Shown here piece by piece: positions 15,283-28,454 of a stretch of 64,000 bases of DNA. Position 1 is the first letter of the stretch. Every line of letters begins with the position of its first letter. The position numbers and the translations under genes were made by a program. Location of the stretch: positions 310,001 to 374,000 of the forward strand of contig MCFH01000055.1 of assembly GCA_002104945.1 (NCBI GenBank). The letters are read 5' to 3'. The notes below the pieces were generated by a model, which did not search any database, was not told the DNA's origin, and saw only the letters and a program-made list of their open reading frames with translations. Origin of the DNA: Piromyces finnis. Its lineage: Eukaryota; Neocallimastigomycota; Neocallimastigomycetes; Neocallimastigales; Neocallimastigaceae.

Positions 15283-16510
15283 TTATTTATTTTATTAAGA
15301 AATTATTCTTAAATATAATTTTTAATTATAATAATTGAATTTTTACATATTTAAATTTTTTGGTTTATTCTAAATAAACAGTAGTCTGTGCAACTAATAG
15401 AAATTATATTTTTAACTAATAATTAAATAATTAAATTTAATCTTTGAGACTTAGTTTCATTGGAAATCATATACAATTATTATACTGAAGTGTGTTATAG
15501 TAGCCTTCTTACTTTAATTAAAATTACTAGAATATATTTTACTTTTTTTTTTTTTTATTCATTTGTGTTTAATTAAATTTACTTTTAAATACATATGTAT
15601 TATAATTTTAATTAAAATAATAATAATAATAAAGCTTTAAAATGGTTGTAACTATTAATTTTTTTTTGTTTTTTTGATTTTATTAATGTTATTTACGAAG
15701 TCTTATATTTCATACATAAAGGTTTTTACAGCTTTTTTATAGGTTCAATAAAACACTTTACGTACTAAATATATATATTCCATACAAAAAAATCGGATGG
15801 TTAAAAATTCAACAAATAATAAAACCGTTAAGGTTTTATTTTATTTATTTTTATTTTTATATATTTGTTATTTTTATTTATTAACATTTATTATCTAATG
15901 CAATGTAATATTAAAATATAAATCAAATTAATTCAAAAGATATATTTAAACCTTCCATAAATAAATAATAATAATACTAATCAAGTATTTTATAAATTTA
16001 TTCAATTATTTGTAATCATTTTTATTATATTACAATAAATATTTTGTAAATTTTATCATTTATAGAGTTTAAATTGTATTAATTATTATTTAATGTTAAT
16101 TTCATAATATATTTTAAAATAAACCAAATGAATAATTATTTTATTATAATAATTGTAATAATTGAGTAAAAATGAGAAATATGAGAAAAAAAAAAAATTA
16201 TTAAAATATAATCTAACCATCAAAATATTATTACCTAACCTTTCAAAAATAAAGTATATAATGTGGAATAAGTTACACAAACTAATGAATGAAATTTTTA
16301 ACTTAATTTTTAAAAAAAGGATAAATAAATATTTATTAATTATTTTTAAATATAATATTAATATATTTTTTAAATATATTAATTATATTGTGTAATAATC
16401 TTTAATCTCTTTTTATAAAATATTTAAAATCTTTAATTCAAAATTGAGTATATTTATTTATTTTATATTTTTATTTGTAAAATTTTAATAATAAAAATAA
16501 AAATTACGAA
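14847..16510. other. 1.7 kb intergenic region, LeuRS / CHMP7
   Basis: AT-rich with A/T runs and TA dinucleotide stretches (15250-15275). The part from about 15360 to 15830 is slightly richer in G/C than its surroundings and contains a perfect 9-bp inverted repeat, AATAAAACC/GGTTTTATT (15818-15840, loop of 5). No gene could be supported; open frames at 16086-16395 are AT-rich noise. Confidence 0.45.
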
Positions 16511-18365
16511 ATGAATAATAAGAGGATTCAAAATTTTTTAAATGAAAATATTCCTGAATGGTTTGAAGAAGAGCGTATGCAGACTCTATTTACTGCTTTT
16601 CGTGAAGTTAAAGATGAAAATTATGATAAATTGTTTATTGATTCTAATAATGATAAAGTATTTTTTTGGAAAAATTTAATTTTTTTGCTGCAACAAGAAA
16701 AATTATTAAATCAAAATGACAATTTATTAACTTTTCCAGGAAAAAATTTAGATCAAATTTTTGTTCGTAATGGTTTAACCCCTTCATGTATTGGTTCTGT
16801 TATCGTTAAGTGATATATTATATATTTTTTAATTATATATTTTTAGTGTTATTATTTTTATTATATATTTTAATGTTAAATTGTAAATGACTATTTATAT
16901 TTTTTTTTTATTAGAATGAATTACAAAAAAATGGTGAAATAATGGAATTAAATAATTATAATAGTCTTACTGATTGGAAACTTATTAAGTTGATATTTAG
17001 TCCGATTACTTGGGGATTTTCAAAAATACTTGGAGTTAATGATAGTAGTAATTCTGAATTAAAAGATGTTATTTATCTTAACATTACAATTTTAAAGGTA
17101 TTAGGAAGAATGTTAATTTTAATATCTATTATTAATTTTATATAATATTAATTATTTGTTGTTATTATTATTATTAATTTTAATAGCAAATATGTGAAGA
17201 AATTTTAAATTCACATTATAATTTAAATTTTTATAAAATTGATAATTTAATAACTAAAAATAATTTTATAAATAAATACAAAACAATTAATTTAAATGAC
17301 AAAATTTTAACATTATCAGAATTTGATATTGAAATAATATTAAATCAATTACAAAGGGATAATAACATAAGTTTAATGATTCAAGATGATATAACTGTAA
17401 GTATGAATATTTTTATTTTTATTATTACTATTTTCTAATATATTTTTCTAATATAAATATGTGATTAATTGTTTATTGTTATTGTTAATATATATATTAT
17501 ATAATAAATTCAGATGTTAAAATTTAAAGAAAAGAATTCTAAAAATAAAAATATTGAATTCAGTAGTAGTGATATAAATATTTTAAAATTAAAAAATCAA
17601 ATTGAAATGATTTCAAATCAAGTTAAACAAGATGAAGATAAAAAAGATAGGTAAATATAAATATACATAAGTTGATAAACATTTATATTATACTTAAATT
17701 TATTATATAATTATTCTTTTGAATTAGCATCCAGGCTAGGGTTATGAAATGTATTGTAAATAAACAAAAAGTTCAGGCTTTATATTTATTAAAGGAAAAG
17801 AAAATAATACAATTATTCATTGAAAAGAAAATGTCTTCTTATAACACCTTACAAGATATTTTATTAAAGATTCAATCTTGTGAAAGCAATAATGACGTAA
17901 GTATTATTAAAATTGACAATATGATAATATATTATATAAAGCCATTAAACTTTTGTAGCTAAATAATCATATATATTTTTATAAAAGATTTTGAATGCTA
18001 TGAAACTGGGTTCAGATACATTAAAGCAATTTATTGAAGAGAAGAATTTATCTGTTGATAGAATTGATGATGTTTTTACTTATATTGAAAATACTTTAAT
18101 GGACTTTGATGAAATTGAGTCTTCTATTAAACAAAATCAATCAGTAATTAATAATAGTGATGAAGAATTTGAAGAAGAACTTGATAAATTACTTAAAGAA
18201 GAAATCGCTAAAAAGAATAATACATTGAATATTATAAAATCTCAACATGAAGAAAATAAAATTGAAAATAAAATTGAATCAACTGATACATCTATTGACT
18301 TTATTCAAAATAATAATGAAAGTTTAGAAAAATTAAAAGAAAAAATATCAGCAATAGCAATATAA
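16511..18365 (+). CDS. CHMP7: Charged multivesicular body protein 7 (CHMP7 / Chm7)
   Basis: ESCRT-II/III hybrid protein that recruits ESCRT-III to the nuclear envelope for membrane sealing and quality control. The N-terminal part (from IPEWFEEERMQTLFTAFRE) is the winged-helix-like, ESCRT-II-related domain. The C-terminal half is a Snf7-type helical core: QIEMISNQVKQDEDKK, then ARVMKCIVNKQKVQALYLLKEKK, then ILNAMKLGSDTLKQF and VDRIDDVFTYIENTLMDFDEIE. It ends in an acidic tail and a Leu-rich helix (SLEKLKEKISAIAI), as in MIM-type C-termini. About seven exons. The first probably ends at 16804 with donor GTTAAG, because the alternative GTGATA one step later gives a stop in the next exon (16915). 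Length about 420 aa, similar to the family. Weakly biased, AT-rich codons suggest low expression. Confidence 0.82.
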
Positions 18366-18779
18366 TATATAAATCACTACAATATTTAATTTTCATTATA
18401 TAAAATAGTTTATAATATTTATATATATATATAATTAAGTAAATAAATATTCATTTATAGATATATTTCAAATATTTTTTTAATATGTAAATCATAAATA
18501 TTAATAATTTAATATAACTATTTATTTTTTTTTTCTTCATAATCATTAATAAATATTTTTCATAACTATAAATTAAACTAAAAAAAAAAAAAAAGGAAAA
18601 AAAAATTACATGAAAAATAAATGTTGAATTTTTGTAAAAAGGAAAATAAGTGTATATTTTATATATAATAATAATAATATTATTTTTTTTGATATTTAAA
18701 TTTAACTGAAAATTAAACATAAATAATAATATAATACGAGAGCATATTTAAATATTTTTGAATACTTAGTTTCTAATGA
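18366..18779. other. Convergent intergenic region, CHMP7 / YPI1
   Basis: AT-rich 3' flanks with A/T runs at 18580-18604. Nothing further seen. Confidence 0.5.
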
Positions 18780-19263
18780 TTATTTATTGTGACAACATTT
18801 ACCCTTTTTTTTGTATTTTGGTTGTCTTTCATATGCATTTGGTTTATTATCATCATCAGAACTCGAACTTGATTCTGAGGAAGAATCATCAAAGTTTCTT
18901 GGTTTAAAATAGATACAGCAAACTATATATTATTTTTATCAAATAAGAGGTTAATAAATATATATATATTTTATTTTATTTCTTATTTAAAATAGTAATA
19001 TTATTTTATATTATATGTATATTTTATTTTTAATAAAAAGTTATATTATATATATATAAACTATAAAAATATATACTTTTTGATTTTTTCTTTCCCATAT
19101 TTTCATTATCTATAGTTTCATTTGTCCAACGAACATGTCTTTCATTTTCATTTTCTCCATGTAATATTAATGTTCCTGTAATTTGATTATTAGTTGATGT
19201 TGATTGCTCAATTATAATAGTTTCTGTTGCTATCTGATTTTGAATATTATTTTCTTCTTCCAT
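18780..19263 (-). CDS. YPI1: Type 1 protein phosphatase inhibitor 3 (Ypi1/PPP1R11 family)
   Basis: Small, mostly disordered regulator that binds protein phosphatase 1 (Glc7) in the nucleus; the animal member is PPP1R11. Two exons, 19077-19263 and 18780-18922, joined in phase 1 to give 109 aa. The PP1-docking stretch is visible as HVRWTNETIDNENMGKKKSK, running across the splice into ICCIYFKPRNFDD: the RVxW-type docking motif, the DNE(N/H)M segment and the CCI(Y/F) segment are the three conserved blocks of this family. An acidic Ser/Asp cluster and a basic Cys-containing tail follow. The order and spacing match yeast Ypi1 closely. Divergent from the IBTK-like gene across 638 bp. Confidence 0.93.
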
Positions 19264-19901
19264 TTTTAATTTTATAATGCTTGCATTATTTTAATTTTTA
19301 GAAATGTTATATTAATTAACGAATAAGTTAGAAATATCTTTATTTCAAATATATATAATATAGTATTTACTTTATTTCTCCGTATACATATATATAATTA
19401 ATACAGGTTTAATTATTGAATAAATTTGAAATGTATTTATTTTTAAAATAATATATATTTTATTATTTTATATATTTTATATACAAGGAAACTTTCAAAA
19501 TATATAAAAATAAAGAAATACAATTTTAATATCTGTTATTTAAATGTGTTATTAAATATCAAAATTTTAAATATAAAAACTTTAAATTAATAAAATTATT
19601 TCAAAAGGATTAGGAAAAAAAAGTGGATAAGGTTCCATTTATTTTTTATATAGAGATATTATTAATTAAAATAATTAATTAATTATATAATTATATATAA
19701 ATTCGTTTATTTTCTTACTTTATATACAATATTCCATTTCTTTGTATTAAAACATTTCATTATTTTTTAATTTATCTTATTTTTATTCAAAAATGCAATC
19801 GAATTAAATTTGATAGCGTAATACTTTAAAAAAAGCAAATAAAATATATATATATTTTTTTAATAAAATATTTAAGAGTAGGAAAATTTTGATTTTTAGA
19901 A
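19264..19901. promoter_or_regulatory. Divergent promoter region, YPI1 / IBTK-like
   Basis: 638 bp of AT-rich DNA between two outward-facing start codons; both promoters must lie here. No specific elements recognised. Confidence 0.45.
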
Positions 19902-22900
19902 ATGTCTGATATTATATATAAATGCGTTTTACAACATGATATCGATCAATTGCGTTCATTGTTGAAGAAACAACCTAATTCAAAGGATATTAATTATTAT
20001 TCATCTTTTACTGGACAAACACCATTATTATTGGCATGTTCTCTTGATCATAGAGATAGTTTATTAGCATTAATTCAATGTCCATTGGTTAATGTAAATC
20101 TTCAAGACTTAGAGAGTAAATATATATTTATATATATATATATTATTAAAGATGTATTATTATTATCATCATCATTATTATAATATTTAACATAATTTTA
20201 TTTATTATATGAAAATATATAATAAATTAATATTTTTATGAAGGTGGTTATACGGCACTTCATTATTGTCTTTATCATGGAAAATTACAATTTACAATTG
20301 ACATTCTAAAATTACGTAGAGCTGATTGCAATTTAGCTTTAAAAGATAAAGAAGGAATGACATGCTTTGATTTATTAAATTCTTCTTTTAAGGCACTCCA
20401 AAAAGTTAAAATAGAAAATGAAAAAATAAATATTGTTAAAAATGGCTCAAGCTTTGATGTTTTAAATACTGAAATAATTAATTCTGATATAGATACTGAT
20501 TTAGAAGACAAAAAAAATCATTTAAGTAATAATTCAGATGACAATAATTCTGATAATGATTATAGTTTTTCAGATGATTCTGACATAAATAAAGAAAATA
20601 CCGATTCTTTAAAATGTCAACCTTCAATGAGTTTATGGACTTGGGGTTCAAATTCAAATTATGTATTGGGTCATAATAATACTGATAACAGAACCTCACC
20701 TGAAAGTGTTCGTCTTGATTTACCATTAAGAAATAATGATAAAGGAATACATTCAATACAATTATTTACACCATTAATTCATAAAACTACAATGTCAAAA
20801 TTTCATACTGTTGTTAAAGTAGGAAATGAAGTACAATTGTGTGGTAAAATATTACAAAAACGAATATCTCATCGCTTTTTTATTGTTTAAATATTATTAT
20901 TATTATTATTATTATTATTATCATTATTTTATTATATTAATTTTATATATTTTATATATTTATTAAATAATAAAATTATAATTTGAAGGTCATGGAAAAA
21001 TAGGAAGACTTGGTTTTGGAAATGAAGCTACTCAATTTAACTTAAAAACATTAAGAATTGATAATTGTCAAATTCAAAATTTCTCGGTAGGTTACAATCA
21101 TACTTTATTTATAGGAAGTAATGGTGAATTATTTACTTGTGGAGATAATACTTTTGGTCAATTAGGTATGATAGCGGTAGCTATATGATTGTTTATCTAA
21201 AATCAAAATATTAAAATTAAAAATTAAAACTATATTGAATAATTATAAATTATAAAATATTATAAATATATATTAAAGGTTATGAAACTGAAAATTCTGT
21301 AATGGAAACAATGCCTAAGGAAGTTCAAAGTTTAAAAAATATTCCAATTATTAAGGCATCATCATGTAAATACCATAATCTTGCATTAGCAAGAAATGGA
21401 ACTCTTTATTCATGGGGTTTAAATTTAGGTATCTAATAAATTATTTATATACAATATACAATTATTATATATAAAAAATATAATATTAATTACTAATTGA
21501 TTTATGTCAATATTAACTAAAGGTCAATTAGGACATCCAGCTAAATATGATACAATAAAAACACCAAAAAGAGTATCATTAATTATTCAGCAAGATATTA
21601 TTGATATAAAGACATGTGTAACGGCGTCAGCATGCTTATTATCTTCATATAGTGTTATTATTTTAGTAAATTATACTACTCAAAAATTAAATTTTGTTAT
21701 TCCACCAAAACCTTTATATCAATTAACAGCTCAAAATTTTGAGGTATCAAATAGAAAGTCATATTTGAAGAAGAAAAATGTTCAAAAAACAAAAATAACA
21801 GCAATCGAATCAAATCAAAATAATAATTTTATAGCTTTATCAGAATCTGGTGATATTTATACATGGAAGGTTGATATACCAAAGAGTAAAAGCAATAATG
21901 ATGAAAAGAAAATTCCAGGAGAGAAATTAAAGCAAAAATCATCAATAAGTAATATTGCAGTAAATATAGGAAGAGCTGCAATTCCTGGTGAAATTGCATA
22001 TATTTTGAATTCTAAAGAAACTGATCTTGTAAGTGTATCTGATGCTTATTTAGTATATTCTACAGAAAGAAATTATATGAAGCCTTTAAAAATTGCTATT
22101 GGTATTGATGGCAATATCTTATATTCTACTAAATTTGGAGATGCATATTTTGGTGTTCTAAAAAATAAAAGCGACTTTAAAGATATTGCTTTAAAATCAA
22201 ATAGTAAATTTTATAAATTTAAAAAAATTCCTGCTTTGCAACATATTGTAGATGTATTTGCTAATTCATCAGGTGCGTATGGTGCAATTAGATCAGATTA
22301 TCGTCCGAAGTTGATACCAATAATTAAGGGAACTCTAAGTGAAGATATATCTGATTTATATCAAACAACAGCTAATTTTATTGATAAAAAATTAATATAC
22401 GATGGTATATATGATGTTATTTTTGAAACTTCAGACAACATTTATCATTATGCAAATAGTGCTATATTAGCTGCTAGATCAAACTATTTTTATGAATTAT
22501 TTGTTTTGCAACAATATAAGAATAATGCATCCAGGATTGTTAATGCTAACAGTAATTATATCATTAAAGAATTAGATAATAATGATAAAAGTATTAAAAC
22601 TGAAGTATTACATGAAGAAATTATTGATGATATTATTACATTATTTGTTACTAAATTAATGTCATCTAAAAATAATTCCTTGGATAATATATATCGAAAT
22701 AATCTTTTTATTTTTAGCTTAAAAGATATTCATTCTCAGTCTCTTAGTGTTTTATTGAAATTTATATATTCTGACGTCTTTGATAATATGATTATGAAAC
22801 AAAGGTATATTAATAAAAATAGTAGAAAGCTTTATGAAGACTTTATTACACTTGCAAAACTTTTTGAATGCTATGATTCTCATAATAAATTACCGACAAC

Positions 22901-24649
22901 AACATATAAACCGACGACTAATATATATATGTCAGAAGAGTTAACTCAAATTAATAATGTTGTTCAATTTGATTATTCCAAACAACTTGAACGTATGTGG
23001 CATGATACAGGCTTGTTAAAATTATCAGATGTTATATTAAAATTGGATTGTAATGTCAGTCTTCCAGTTCATCGTTCTATATTATCAAAACGTAGTAAAT
23101 TTTTTGAAGTTATTCTAGCTATGGATTCAATATGGATCCATCGTGATAAAGATTTTGATAATAAAATTATTATTGACTTTTCTCATGTGAAAATGGAATA
23201 TATGTCATTTATATTACGTTATATATATGGTGATTTTGGCGTTGAACAATTTGAGAATAAATTCCAAAAGCATGTTGAAGAAAAATATAAAATCCCATGT
23301 AATAAATTGGATAATTATATTGATTTAATTGTTGAAATAATAATTTTAGCGGATGAATTGATGCTTGATGAATTTATTGATATATGTAGTAGAATACTTG
23401 GCTCTGTATTGGATATAAATAATGTTGTTAATATTCTTCAAATTTCTGAAAAATACAATGCTTTCAAGTTAAAAGCTTCATGTATTCAATTCATATGCTC
23501 AAATCTTATTACATTAATTGAAAATGGAAAAATAGATATTCTTGATCATGATGTTTTATATGAAATACAAGAATCTCTACAACAATTGCAAAATAAAAAA
23601 TTCAAATTTACAAGAGGTGAAAACTCGTATTATAAGCGTATTAAAACTATGGCAGAAGAAGAAACTAATCAAAAGAAACTTAGAGAAAAAAGTAAACGCC
23701 AAGAAAAGAAAAATAGAAAGAATAGTACCAATAAAGAAAAGGAGAAAGGAAAAGAAATTAAAATTGAAGAAGAATTGTGGCAGCCCTCACAAGAAGATAT
23801 TCAGGAACAAATTTTAATATATCAATTAGCGATGGCAGAACAGGAAGCTCGAAAAAATAATAATAATTCTTCAAATAATACTAACGGAAAAAAGAAAAAA
23901 AAGAATGCTAAAGGAAAAGATAGCGATAGTAGCAATGGTAATAATAAAAATAGTAACAACTATTCCAAGATAAAAGAGAATAAAGATTTATATGATTTAT
24001 CATTTATTGCTGAAATACAAGATGAAATAGCGTCGAATTCCAATAATTTTGCTTCCTCCTCATCATCTTTGAATCTTCAAACCGAAAATAAAAATGTAAA
24101 TGATTCAAATAGTTCAATTAATAATAATAAATCATCAAAATCTAAAAAGGTAAAATATTCTAAATTAGATATATTTTCACCTGAATCTACAAGGAAAAAT
24201 GCATGGGAAATTACTTCTCCTACTAATTTGGATACTAAAAAAACTATTTCAAATGTTGTTAGTGCAAGTCCAAAGAATACAACAACTTGGAATACATCAT
24301 CTTTAACTTCTAATGCAAATAGTCAATCAAGTACTACTGTTAGTGGTTTGGCATCTAAAGGTTGGGCTAATACAGTTCCAAATAAAAATAATAATGATAA
24401 TAATAACAGCAATAATAAAAAGTTGATTGAAAAAAGTGAAAAGTAAATTTTATTTAATATTATATTTGATATAAAAATCTTATATATAATGAATTTTATT
24501 TATATATATTAATCTATTTTCTATATAATTAGCAATAATAACGTTTTATCATTTAAAGAAATAATGAAGCTAGAACAAGAAAAGGTAAATTTTATTTTAT
24601 TTTTTTTTATTTTTTTTTTTATGGTTACGGTTAAATATAGTTTTATTCT

Positions 24650-24691
<42 letters not shown>

Positions 24692-25153
24692 CATGTATAT
24701 ATAATAAAACAGGAAAATAATTCATCAACTTCTAGTATCAACAAACCATCTAATTCATTTAAAGGTTTCCAAAAATTATCTCAAAAAGAACGTATAAAAG
24801 CATCAAAATTATTAGCGGCTGAAACTAGTGAGCCAACTGAGAAGGTAGCATGGGGTGGTGCTGGAATGATTAACAAAAATAAAGGACCGTCTATATTAGC
24901 ATTACAACATAATAATGAAACTATAAATGGTTCATCGAAAAAATCTGCTACTAAAAATAATGCTTGGTCTAATAGATCCTTTTTAAATATTCAACAAGAA
25001 CAACTTAAAACTCAAAAAGCACAGCAAAAGAAATTAAATAAATCTTTAATGCAAATCCAGACAGAAGAAAAAGCTATTGAAGCTATTTTATCATTTTATA
25101 AGCAAACAAGTAATCTTGAAAATGGTGAATGGTTCTCTGTTTCAACACTCTAA
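19902..25153 (+). CDS. IBTK: IBTK-like protein: ankyrin repeats, RCC1 repeats, two BTB domains
   Basis: Likely substrate adaptor of a cullin-3 ubiquitin ligase, as animal IBTK is. About seven exons, roughly 1500 aa. Ankyrin repeats come first (GQTPLLLACSLDHRDSLLAL, then GGYTALHYCLYHGK). RCC1/beta-propeller repeats follow: LWTWGSNSNYVLGH, GKIGRLGFGNEA, ELFTCGDNTFGQLG, TLYSWGLNLGQLGHP. Two BTB/POZ domains lie in the 2.9 kb exon: DVIFETSDNIYHYANSAIL ... FIYSDV, and LSDVILKLDCNVSLPVHRSIL ... YIYGDFG. A Lys/Ser/Asn-rich linker comes next. The C-terminal block (SLMQIQTEEKAIEAILSFY) matches the conserved end of animal IBTK, which makes this an orthologue rather than just a BTB-RCC1 protein. The small exon 24532-24583 and the last exon starting near 24713 are joined by inference; the intron between them holds a T37 run (24652-24688). 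Low codon bias. Confidence 0.85.
24652..24688. repeat. T37 homopolymer in an IBTK-like intron
   Basis: Uninterrupted run of about 37 T between the exon ending KLEQEK and the last exon. It may serve as an extended polypyrimidine tract, although the acceptor lies about 25 nt further on. Confidence 0.9.
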
Positions 25154-25892
25154 TTGCTTAATATCTTAATGATATTATATTATTTTTATATGAAACTAAT
25201 ACATATATTTCATATTTTCATATTTTAATATATATAAATATGCTATCTAAATTTTTTTATTTTTTATTTTTTATTTATTATAAGTATTTATACCTTTTTT
25301 TTTTTTTTTTTTTGAATTTTGAAAATAATTTCTAAATGTATAATGAACTTTGAAATAAATACATAATTAATTTATAAATTAATTTATTATATTATTATTA
25401 TGCATGTTTAATAATAATATACGAATAATGATATACACATATATATAAATGATGCATCGTTTTTTTAAATAAGGATTATTTATTAGCTATTTTTATTTAT
25501 TAAAAAATATTTTTTATTATTGTAATTTATTCTTGTTATAATTTATTTCAACTTTTATTTTAATATTATTAATATTTATGAATTGAATATTTTTTGTTTA
25601 TATTTATTACAAAAAATAAACTATTTTAAAAAAGAAATATACTTTTGTTAATAGCTATGTGTTGATAATTTAAGATTGTGTTTATGTTTTATACTTTCAG
25701 TTATTTGAATAATTTAATAATTTAATTATATTATTATTATTATTATTATTAAATGATATTTTTACAATTTTTATTATTTTAATATTTTATTACTAAATTT
25801 ATATATTTGATTTTTGTTTAATAACAATATCAATTTTATTATATTTGTATTATATATATATATATATTATTTTTTATATTTTAGATATATAA
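25154..25892. other. Convergent intergenic region, IBTK-like / PEX12
   Basis: 739 bp, AT-rich, with a T-run near 25293-25313 and short ATT repeats near 25730-25750. No gene seen. Confidence 0.5.
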
Positions 25893-26746
25893 CTATGATA
25901 AATATATTTTTCTTATATTTTCTTGTGTGAGTTTCACAAGTGTTATTGGACATCTTTGATTTTCTTCAATATAATTAAATATACAAGGATAACAAAAGGC
26001 ATAACCTGTTGATGTTACTGCAGTATTTGTTCTTTTGTGATGACATAATGGGCAAATAGTTACATCGTCTGGAATTGGTAAGCCATCAGGATGTTGCTAT
26101 TTTATGATTATTAATATTAATAATATGAACAATAATTAAAAATTTATTTATTGTAATAAAAAAATATAGTAATCATTGATAACAATTATATATATAATAA
26201 TTTAGCAACTATATGTGTTATACCTCTAAAGCTTCAGGTGGTGTTGGAATATTAGATTGGTCTACAACTGTATTCGATTTAACTTGATTTGTCCACCATT
26301 CCATAAATTTAAAAGTTAGAACAAAAATAGGTAATGCATATTTTAAAAGTTCAAATCCCCTTGATGATACAGTTTTCATTATTTCTAAAAATTTTCTAGT
26401 GAACTTTACATCAGAGTTTTGAAGAATATTTCTTATAATTTCCATTATTTTTTCTTTATTTTCATGATTCTTTTTCTATAATGTTTTATTAAACTTAATT
26501 ATTATTTATATATTTTATTTATATATTATATTTATATATTACTTAGAAATTATACACACATAATCTTCCATATTCATTCTTTGTATTTTTAATCCTATTA
26601 ATTGAAGCCATGGGTTAAAATAATCAGTTTTATCATATAGATAACAGATTCTTTGTATAAAGAATGTTGTATTGAAAAGCATATTAACTAATGGATAATA
26701 TTTTAAGAATTTTTTCTTCATATTTTCTTTTATTTTACTTTTTAAC

Positions 26747-26777
<31 letters not shown>

Positions 26778-27691
26778 TTATATTATATTATAATAGAGAA
26801 TTAACAATTTTAAATAATTTAAATTACTGCATATAATTTGATACTTTTTTTGAATAATATTTTATTAAATTTCTTACATTTTTTTCTTCATTAAAATCAT
26901 ATTGTTCTGTATAATTAGAGATTCCTCCTCCTAAATCTTCATATAATATATTTAACTTTTTTCTTAAATATGGTAATCCAATCTTTTAAATGTAGATTAT
27001 ATACGAATATTAAAATATGAAATTATAATTGTTTGAATATAATTAATTTAAATTATTTTAAATATAAATTCATTAAAAATATAGTGTTAAAATATTTATA
27101 TATATATATTTTAAAAATTACTAGAAATAATAAAGAATAATTTATTTGTTTTTGATTTAGGTCGGATTTTAAATATTTTTGTTTTGTTGGTGATATATTA
27201 TTACTTAAACATGGTACTCTTTTAAATGAATAATAACTTTCTGTAAATGAAGCATCTTTATATATAATAAAAATTTATAAGTTAATAATTATAATAAAAA
27301 TAAAAATATTTAATTAAATTTTATTATCTCTTTTTTGAAATTTACTATATTTTTTTAAGTAATATCTTTCAATGAAAAACATAATTAATGAATAAATTTC
27401 CTGACTTCTATTAGCAATTCTAAGAAGATATCTAGGGTATCTTTGGGCATAAATCTTTTATTTTATTAATGAAATATAAAAATAAAGATATTTATTATTA
27501 TTATTTAATTTGTTAATAGAGGACTGATGAAGTTTAGGAATAATAAATTTTCAATTGTTAATTTTAATTACAGATAATATGTATTCTATTGCTGGTTCAA
27601 TAAGCTCATCCATTTTTTCCTGATTAATTAATTCAAAAAAAGAAGGCTTATTGGGATCGAAAAAAAATAAATTGAGGGAATTAACATTCAT
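25893..27691 (-). CDS. PEX12: Peroxin 12, peroxisomal RING E3 ubiquitin ligase subunit
   Basis: Membrane subunit of the PEX2-PEX10-PEX12 ligase that monoubiquitinates the import receptor PEX5 for recycling. About eight exons. The N-terminus (SLNLFFFDPNKPSFFELINQ) has the PSxFE segment of the family. Family-typical membrane-region segments follow: RYPRYLLRIANRSQEIYSLI, SFTESYYSFKRVP, IGLPYLRKKLNILYEDLG, KYYPLVNMLFNTTFFIQRIC and FNPWLQLIGLKIQRM. The C-terminal RING-like domain is CPLCHHKRTNTAVTSTGYAF followed by CYPCIFNYIEENQRCPIT, the partial-zinc RING seen in PEX12. One junction (exon ending ...VSNYM to the exon containing MKKKFLKYY) was chosen so that the frame stays open. Striking because strictly anaerobic fungi are not expected to need classical peroxisomes. 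Confidence 0.9.
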
Positions 27692-28454
27692 TTTCTAAAA
27701 ATTATTAATCTAAATCCTATATACTAATTTATACAGAAAAAATATAATAGCAAAATAAAAATAAAAATAAAATAAATAAAAAAAAATTATTTGAAATAGT
27801 TAAAATACTTATTTCTCTTGTAATTTGCGAATAATTTCAATTCAACCCATTTAATAAAACCAACTAAATATTGCGAAAAACAAATATAAATTCATTATAT
27901 ACAATACATAGTATTTATAAATATTCTTGAGATAAAATAAAAACTTCCTCAACATTCACTAAAAAAAAATTAATATTTAAAAACTCCATAAACAAAAAAT
28001 AATTTTCTTTTTGTATTTTATTACATAATAATTATAAAAATTATCCTCATAATTCCTCTAAACTTCCAAATATATTTTTCTCATTTTGTTAAATTCCTTT
28101 AAAAATTAAAAACAACCATTGAATTAAATATTTTCTTTAATAAATATTTTTATTGCAATTTATTATTTACTTTTATATTTCTTGTCTATATTATATATTC
28201 TCATTATAAATTCCAAATTTACTGACGCTTCACTTTATTTATTAATTTATAACACAAATTGAAATAATATGCTGTTTTTTTGAAACACAAAATATATCTT
28301 TATTTCCTTTAAATTAATGTAATTTTATATTCAATTTAATACATTTATTGGACGTAAGACCAGGTGCTATAAAAAAAATTATAAAAAATTTATTTAATAA
28401 TTTATTACATTTATTATATATATTCATATAAGTAATAAAAATAAAAATCGATAT
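27692..28454. other. Intergenic region, PEX12 / RPS21
   Basis: 763 bp upstream of PEX12 and downstream of RPS21 (both minus). AT-rich; should contain the PEX12 promoter and RPS21 poly(A) site. Nothing specific seen. Confidence 0.5.

Noticed and set aside
15360-15840. Possible snRNA or snoRNA in the LeuRS-CHMP7 gap
   Set aside because: The base composition is slightly higher in G/C and there is a 9-bp hairpin, but no U-snRNA core, C/D boxes or H/ACA boxes could be recognised.
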